Shown: in pieces, positions 58,907 to 64,000 of the stretch
How the letters are laid out: each line of letters starts with the position of its first letter
Position numbering within the stretch: the first letter of the stretch is position 1
NCBI RefSeq assembly: GCF_040869045.1
Contig: NC_090321.1
Coordinates: forward strand, 75,859,183-75,923,182
Source: Eurosta solidaginis
Lineage: Eukaryota > Arthropoda > Insecta > Diptera > Tephritidae
Reading direction: 5' to 3'
DNA length: 64,000 nucleotides
Translations under genes and position numbers: made by a program
Notes under the pieces: generated by a model
Seen by the model: the letters and a program-made list of their open reading frames with translations, nothing else
What the model was told of the DNA's origin: nothing
The model's database searches: none

Positions 58907-60924
58907 CTACTTACTTAATTGGTGCTTAACCGTTTAAATCGTTCTGACAACTGGCGCCAATTGGTCACACCAAGGCAGTTTAAATCGTTTTCCACCTGGT
59001 CCTTTCAGCGGAGTGGGGGCCGCCCTCTTCCTCTGCTTCCATAGGCGGGTTCCGATAAAAAAACACTTTATTAGCTGGAACGTCATCTTTCTACGCATAA
59101 AATGGCCTTGCCAGCGTAGCCGCTGCGTTTTAATTCGCTGGACTATGTTGATGTCTACGTAAAGCTCGTACAGCTCATCATTAAATCTTTTTCGGTACCC
59201 GCCATCACCAACGCGTAGAGGTCCATAAATCTTTCGAAGTACTTTTCGAACACTTCCAGAGCCGCTTCATCTGATGTTGTCATGGTCCATGCTTCTGCAC
59301 CATATAGCAGGACGGGTACGATAAGTGACTTGTAGAGCATGATTTTCGTTTGCCGAGAGTGGACTTTACTGCCAATTCTGAATGAGCTGATGGTATTGCT
59401 CAACGTCATTTTGCACAGCCGTATAAGTTTTGCGGGGAAACCAAATTCAGCCTTAACGGCATATAGGCAACTAATTTTCGTGCTGTCGGAGGCGGCTTTA
59501 AAATCGACGAAGAGGTGATATGTGTCGATTCTTTCTTTCGGGTTCGTCATCGCTGTGCTGTACATCGCTGCCTCCATTTAAGAGAGCAGAGAAATGTTCC
59601 CCTCATAATCTAAGTACTCTCTGGGCAACAGTTACAAGGTCGCCGTTTTCGTTCTTAAAAGAGTTTGCCCCGGACTTAAAACCTTCCGTCTGTCGCCTAA
59701 TTTTTTGGTCAACTTTTTGGGCGTTATTCCTGGTGGCTAACAGCTCAAGCTCCTGGCATGGCGTGAGCCTTGCTGCCTCTGCGTTTTTCTTCCTGAAAAG
59801 GCGTTTCGGTTCCCTTTTTGGTAGCATTCAAACACTTCTTTTTTCGCTCGCTTTTAACGTAGAATCTTTTATTTCGGTTTGAACACGGCATTTTTATCGT
59901 ACCCGGTGTCGCCGGTAACCAATTTCTTTCTCGACAGTAGTATGAAGTGCTTTGGAGATAGGCTCCCACTGCTCCTGCATTCCGTCGGGTTGCCTTGTGC
60001 TCTCAGAGAGCAGGTGTGAGAGTCGAGTTGCGAAATCATTGGCAGTCTGTTGTGATTGAAGCCTTTCGACGTCTAGCTTTCCTTGTGTTTTTTGGTCCTT
60101 GTCTTTATCGTTCAGAGGTGGGCGCGTGTTTTGGCTGCGACGAGATAATGGTCCGAGTCGATGTTAGGTCCTCGGATCGTGCGCACATCTAAAACACCGT
60201 CTATCAAAACGAGGTCGATCTGATTGCATGTTTTTCGATCGGAGGTCAGCCATGTAGTTTGATTAATATTTTTATGCATGAACCTAGTGCTGGATATGAC
60301 CATGTTTCGATCACCCGCAAAGTCAATCAGTCTCAGTACATAAGAAGAAGTTTCATTGTGTAGGCTGAACTTTCCGACTGTGGGGCCAAAAGCACCTCCT
60401 TTACCCACCCTGGCTTTAAAATCGCCAAGCACGACTTTTATATCATGGCGGGCAGCGCTCGAACGTCCATTCTAAACGTTCATAAAAAGCGTCTTTCAAC
60501 TCATCGTCTTTATCCTCTGTCGGTGCATGGGCGAAGATGAATGATATATTAAAAATGTTTGCTTTTATTCGGATAGCGGCAAGACGTTCGTCCACAGGAG
60601 TGAACGCCAGTACTTGGCGACGAAGTCTCTTCCCCACCACGAATACGACGCCGAAACTGTGCTTATTCGTATAGCCACTCCAATAGATGTCAGAATTTTT
60701 AATCTTATTTCTTCCTTGCTTTCATGGCGGTGATGTTGGATTTTGCTTTGACGAGGACATCAACCCGCCGGGCATCTTCACCAATCCCATTTGCCATGAT
60801 TGGCATCAGTTAAGTATTATCTTCTTATCCGAGGCCTTAATTTTCTTTTCATTGGAGTGTGGTTTGACGTGGCGGGTCCCAAGCCCAGCGCACAACCCGC
60901 TCAGCTCTGTGATCTTCCTTTAAT
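58907..60924 (-). mobile_element. RTE-type LINE, internally deleted
   Basis: On the reverse strand: an endonuclease (frames at 60443-60640 and 60112-60432, with FIFAHAPTEDKDDELKDAFY, VLGDFKARVGK and DSDHYLVAAK), linker sequence, then a reverse transcriptase fragment (59155-59577) with HLFVDFKAASDSTK joined by deletion to SLIVPVLLYGAEAWTM. The palm with the YADD motif is missing. The 3' end has HFMRR-like sequence (about 59060-59110) and a (TAAG)n-like tail near 58912. It inserted into the gypsy pol. Exact edges are uncertain by about 20 bp. Confidence 0.8.
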
Positions 60925-61478
60925 GCTACGATTTTTTCATTAAGGTGCACTTTATGACCCAAGAACTTACTTCCTTTTTAAACAGGGACTTATTTTCAGA
61001 GCAGCACCAGCTATTGTTTGGAAAACCTCCAAGTTCTTTAGATGTTCCTCAAACTTCTTTCCCAATACGATGATATCGGCTAGGTGCACCAAGCATGTTT
61101 TCCAATCTAGTTATTTCAGTACCTATTCCATGATACTCTCGAAAGTAGCTGGTGCATTACATAGTCCAAAGAGCATTACTGTAAATTGCCAAAGGCCATC
61201 TTCGTCATTGAAGGCTGTTTTCGCCTTGTCTTCCTCCTCCACTTGCCGGTAGGCACTTTTTAAGTCCAGTGTGCAAAACCATTTTGTACCAAATAGAGTA
61301 TCGTCAATGGCAATGGAAAGGATAGCTATATCCTTTTTCATGAAGTCGTTCAACTTCCGGTAGTTTACGCTAAACCGCATTTTTCCATTTTTTTTTCGCA
61401 ATACTACCGGTGAACTCCATGGACTAGCTGAAGGTTCGATGTGAATGTTTCACAACGTTGGTCCGGCCTGGTTTTGAA
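60925..61478 (-). pseudogene. Gypsy reverse transcriptase remnant
   Basis: The reverse strand encodes IEPSASPWSSPVVL, RKKNGKMRFSVNYRKLNDFM, motif A (TLDLKSAYRQV) and motif B (FGLCNAPATF) in a frame at 61123-61401. Past a frame break comes LVHLADIIVLG where the catalytic YLDD box belongs, so the key aspartates are altered. The 5' side ends at the LINE insertion at 61482. Confidence 0.83.
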
Positions 61479-61481
61479 CCA

Positions 61482-64000
61482 TCCTTGTTGTTGTTGTTGC
61501 TGTAGCAATGTTTCGCCCCACCTAATAGCAGCGACCGATCACAAATTGTCATTAATATCCTCTAACGGGAGTCCAAGGAAACTTGCTGTTTCGACAGGGG
61601 TGGACCATAATGAATGGGGTGTTAGAGGCGTTGGTTCCACATTACAATTAAAGAGATGGTTGGTGTCATGTGGGGACACATTGCAAGCCGGGCATACATT
61701 TTGTATGTCGGGGTTGATTCTGGATATGTAAGAGTTTAACCTGTTACAGTATCCAGAACGAAGTTGACCCAGAATGACACGCATTTCCCTGGGGAGTATG
61801 CGTTCCTCTTCCGCAAGTTTTGGGTACTGTTCCATGAGTACTGGATTCACCGGGCAATTCCCGGCATAAAGGTCCGACGCCTGTTTGTGGAGTTCACCAC
61901 GGACCTGCTTGTGTTTTTTTGCTTCATACGGCTGAGTTCTCAGGTGCCGTATTTCCACAAAATGCTTACGGAGATGACTCCTTAAGTCCCTAGGCGGTGT
62001 TGGCTCATCAAACAGATGTCTGTTGGAATGCCCAGGTTTCTGGGTATTCAACAGGAACTGTTTGGTTAGCATCTCATTTCTCTCCCTGATGGGGAGTATT
62101 CTCGCCTCATTATGTAGAAGCTGTTCTGGGGACATAAGAAGATGGCGGCTCTGAGCGCAGTATTTTGGCAGGCCTGTAGCTTCTTTCAGTGGGTAGTTTT
62201 TAGGCTTGGCGACCATATAGGGGACGCGTAGCACGCAAACGGCTGGCCAATTGCTTTGTATGTGGTAATGAGCGTTTCTTTGTCTTTTCCTCAAGTACTG
62301 CCAGCAAGGAATTTGAGGATTTTATTACTGCTCTGGATTTTCGGAACAATTGCCGCTGCGTGCTCACCAAAATGTAGATCCTGATCAAACGTCACACCCA
62401 AGATTTTGGGTGTAGGACAGTCGGTAGCGTAGTGCCATCGACGTGGATGTTCAAAATGGTCGACATTTGGGACGTCCATGTAATAAGGTCGCGGAAGATT
62501 TAGTCGGTGATAATTCCAGGTTTCGCGAGGCGAAAAAACTGGAGAGATCAGGGAGGTAGCCGTTTATTCTATTGCATAGCTCATCGATCTGTGGGCCTGG
62601 GCCTGTGGCCATTATTGTGCAGTCATCGGCGTAGGAAACGATTGTGACTCCTTCCGGTAATGAAGGTAGCTTAGATATGTAGAAATTAAACAAAAGTGGG
62701 CATAGGACACCACCCTGTGGCACCCCTTGTTTAATTCTCCTTGGTTTTGATGTTTCGTTTCTAAATTGCACCGATGCCTGCCGACCACACAGATAATTTG
62801 CGGTCCACCTTTTAAGACATGGGAGAAGGGTTGACCCTTCCAAGTCTTGCAGTAACGTGCCATGGTTGACCGTATCAAAAGCTTTTGATAGGTCTAGCGC
62901 TACGAGTACTGTTCTATGGTGGGGCTTCTGATTTAAACCACAATTTATCTGGGTGCTAAGGGCATTTAGCGCGGTGATGGTGCTATGGAGTTTTCTAAAG
63001 CCATGCTGGTGACAGCCTAGCTGCAAATTTACTTTGAAGTAGGGGAGCAAAATGGCTTCAAGCGTCTTGGCTACTGGCGATAGGAGAGATATCGGGCGAT
63101 ATGACTCTCCTATGTTAGCTGGTTTCCCAGGCTTTGGTAGTGGGGCAACCTTGGTCATTTTCCATTTTTCGGGTATGACAAAGGTGGAAAGAGACAGGTT
63201 GAAGACATGTGCTAAATATTTGAAACCCTCTTTCCCTAGGCTTTTAAGCATCGGCATGGTTATGCCGTTTGGGCCCACTGCTTTGGATGGTTTAGCATGA
63301 CCGATGGCATCCTCAACCTCTTTGGCGGTGTTGGTAATTGGTGACGCGCTGAACTTATGTTTATGTGCGTGTCTGTGGGCCCTCCGTCTATTTTTGTCGA
63401 CCGTAGAATGCATTATATATTGTCGGCAGAAAGCGCTCGCGCATTTTTGCACTTTGTCGCCAAAGGCGATGGAAACTTTGTTATTGTGCCTATACGGATC
63501 CGATAGGGACTTTACAGTGGACCAAAGCTTACCTACACCGGCAGAGAGGTTACAACCGCTTAGGTGCTCCTCCCATTTTGCCCGCTTGTGTTTATCCACA
63601 AGCAATCTGATGCGTTGGTTTATATCCCTTATTTGGGGGTCGCCGGGATCGAGCTGTCTTATAAGGTCACGTTCTCTCGCTAAACTTGCGGCCTCTGCCG
63701 GGAAGTGGGGCCGAATTTCGGGAATTCTACCGGCGGGAATGAAACGAGCCGAGGTGGATTCAATTACCTTGCGGAAAGCACGCTCCCCTTGGCGGGCATC
63801 AGTTGGGATAGGGAGGGCAGCAAAGCGGTTGTCTGTAAAGGATTTGTATTCGTCCCACTTTCCTTTTTAAAGTTAATGAAAGTGCGTTTTTCTGCGACGA
63901 TGAAGTCGGTGGAATGCTCGAGCGAAATAAGTATAGGCAGGTGGTCGGATGCCAATGTTACCATCGGCTGCCAGTTGACGCAGTTTACGAGTTCTGCGCT
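61482..64000 (-). mobile_element. LINE-A, second long copy, cut by the window end
   Basis: It begins with the same (CAA)n tail and 3' UTR as 37219 and follows that copy colinearly to the window edge, reaching only the late endonuclease (SDHLPI near 63940). It keeps the 82 bp that the other copy lost. It inserted into the gypsy RT region. Confidence 0.92.
61539..63964 (-). pseudogene. LINE-A reverse transcriptase, frameshifted
   Basis: The main frame (62451-63605) keeps a complete RT palm: VGPNGITMPMLKSLGKEGFK, RPISLLSPVAKTLEAIL, motif A LSKAFDTVNHGTLLQDLEG, motif B GVPQGGVLCPLLFNFYI and motif C SYADDCTIM. Compared with 37219-41205, a 4-base loss near 62479 shifts the frame after motif C, a 12-base loss near 63450 removes four residues, and a one-base loss near 63868 breaks the link to the endonuclease. 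The C-terminal part (61539-62294) includes the CPACNVSPHDTNHLFNC motif. Confidence 0.87.

Larger units (their letters stand above)
57378..61480 (-). mobile_element. Ty3/gypsy LTR retrotransposon (reverse strand), broken
   Basis: It has a 3' LTR at 57378-57855, pol remnants at 57856-58900 and 60925-61478, and a RTE-type LINE inserted between them. A second LINE (from 61482) cuts the element on its 5' side, so gag and the 5' LTR are not visible before the window ends. The LTR start (TGTGGCGAATATTAGC on the reverse strand) is the same family as 28122-31328. Confidence 0.87.

Noticed and set aside
59520..59882. 120-codon + strand frame
   Set aside because: It is antisense to the RTE-type LINE and shows no independent domain.

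Overview
The window looks like a dipteran insect nuclear genome, most plausibly a tephritid fruit fly. The species is inferred from repeat style and is not proven. Evidence: one intron-rich cellular gene encoding focal adhesion kinase, short (about 60-bp) and long (3-11 kb) GT-AG introns, AT-rich non-coding DNA, tRNA-derived SINEs, and very dense, often nested transposable elements. I see no CRISPR array and no rRNA or tRNA gene.

Cellular gene: eight exons on the + strand (5675-5807, 5937-6078, 6143-6347, 17550-17686, 20805-22234, 32078-32580, 32642-32752, 41704-42313) join in frame with consistent splice phases. They encode the last 1089 residues of focal adhesion kinase (Fak): the kinase C-lobe, a proline-rich linker, a long low-complexity region with SLER motifs, the FAT domain and a glutamine-rich tail. 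The FERM domain and kinase N-lobe lie upstream of the window. A 124-residue unrecognised reading frame (5275-5649, - strand) sits in the upstream Fak intron, 25 bp from an exon.

Layout. 1-1545: GC-rich DNA with a 65-bp tandem repeat. 2030-3046: Ty3/gypsy integrase remnant. 3627-5101: minisatellite, fold-back element and a MITE with 8-bp target duplications (TSDs). 6348-17549 (Fak intron 3): LINE fragment, TIR elements, a gag-only LTR element with an intact gag frame, SINEs, hAT remnant. 17687-32077: small fragments, a fold-back element, a hairpin-ended repeat, a PIF/Harbinger-type MITE, an internally deleted gypsy element. 32753-41703: fold-back element, SINE, and an 8-bp-TSD element holding two LINE insertions, one nearly full length. 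42314-57231, beyond Fak: candidate 3' UTR, solo LTR, Harbinger element, palindromic MITEs, hAT-like element, fold-back element, and a piggyBac transposon inserted in a hairpin-ended repeat. 57378-64000: a gypsy element on the - strand broken by an RTE-type LINE and by a second copy of the nearly full-length LINE.

Most elements are decayed. The best preserved are the piggyBac element (one frameshift), the gag-only LTR element and the LINE at 37219-41205, whose protein carries a 2A-like motif and two PHD-like zinc fingers ahead of its endonuclease. Fak has accommodated this load because the insertions lie in introns and leave the exons and splice sites readable.
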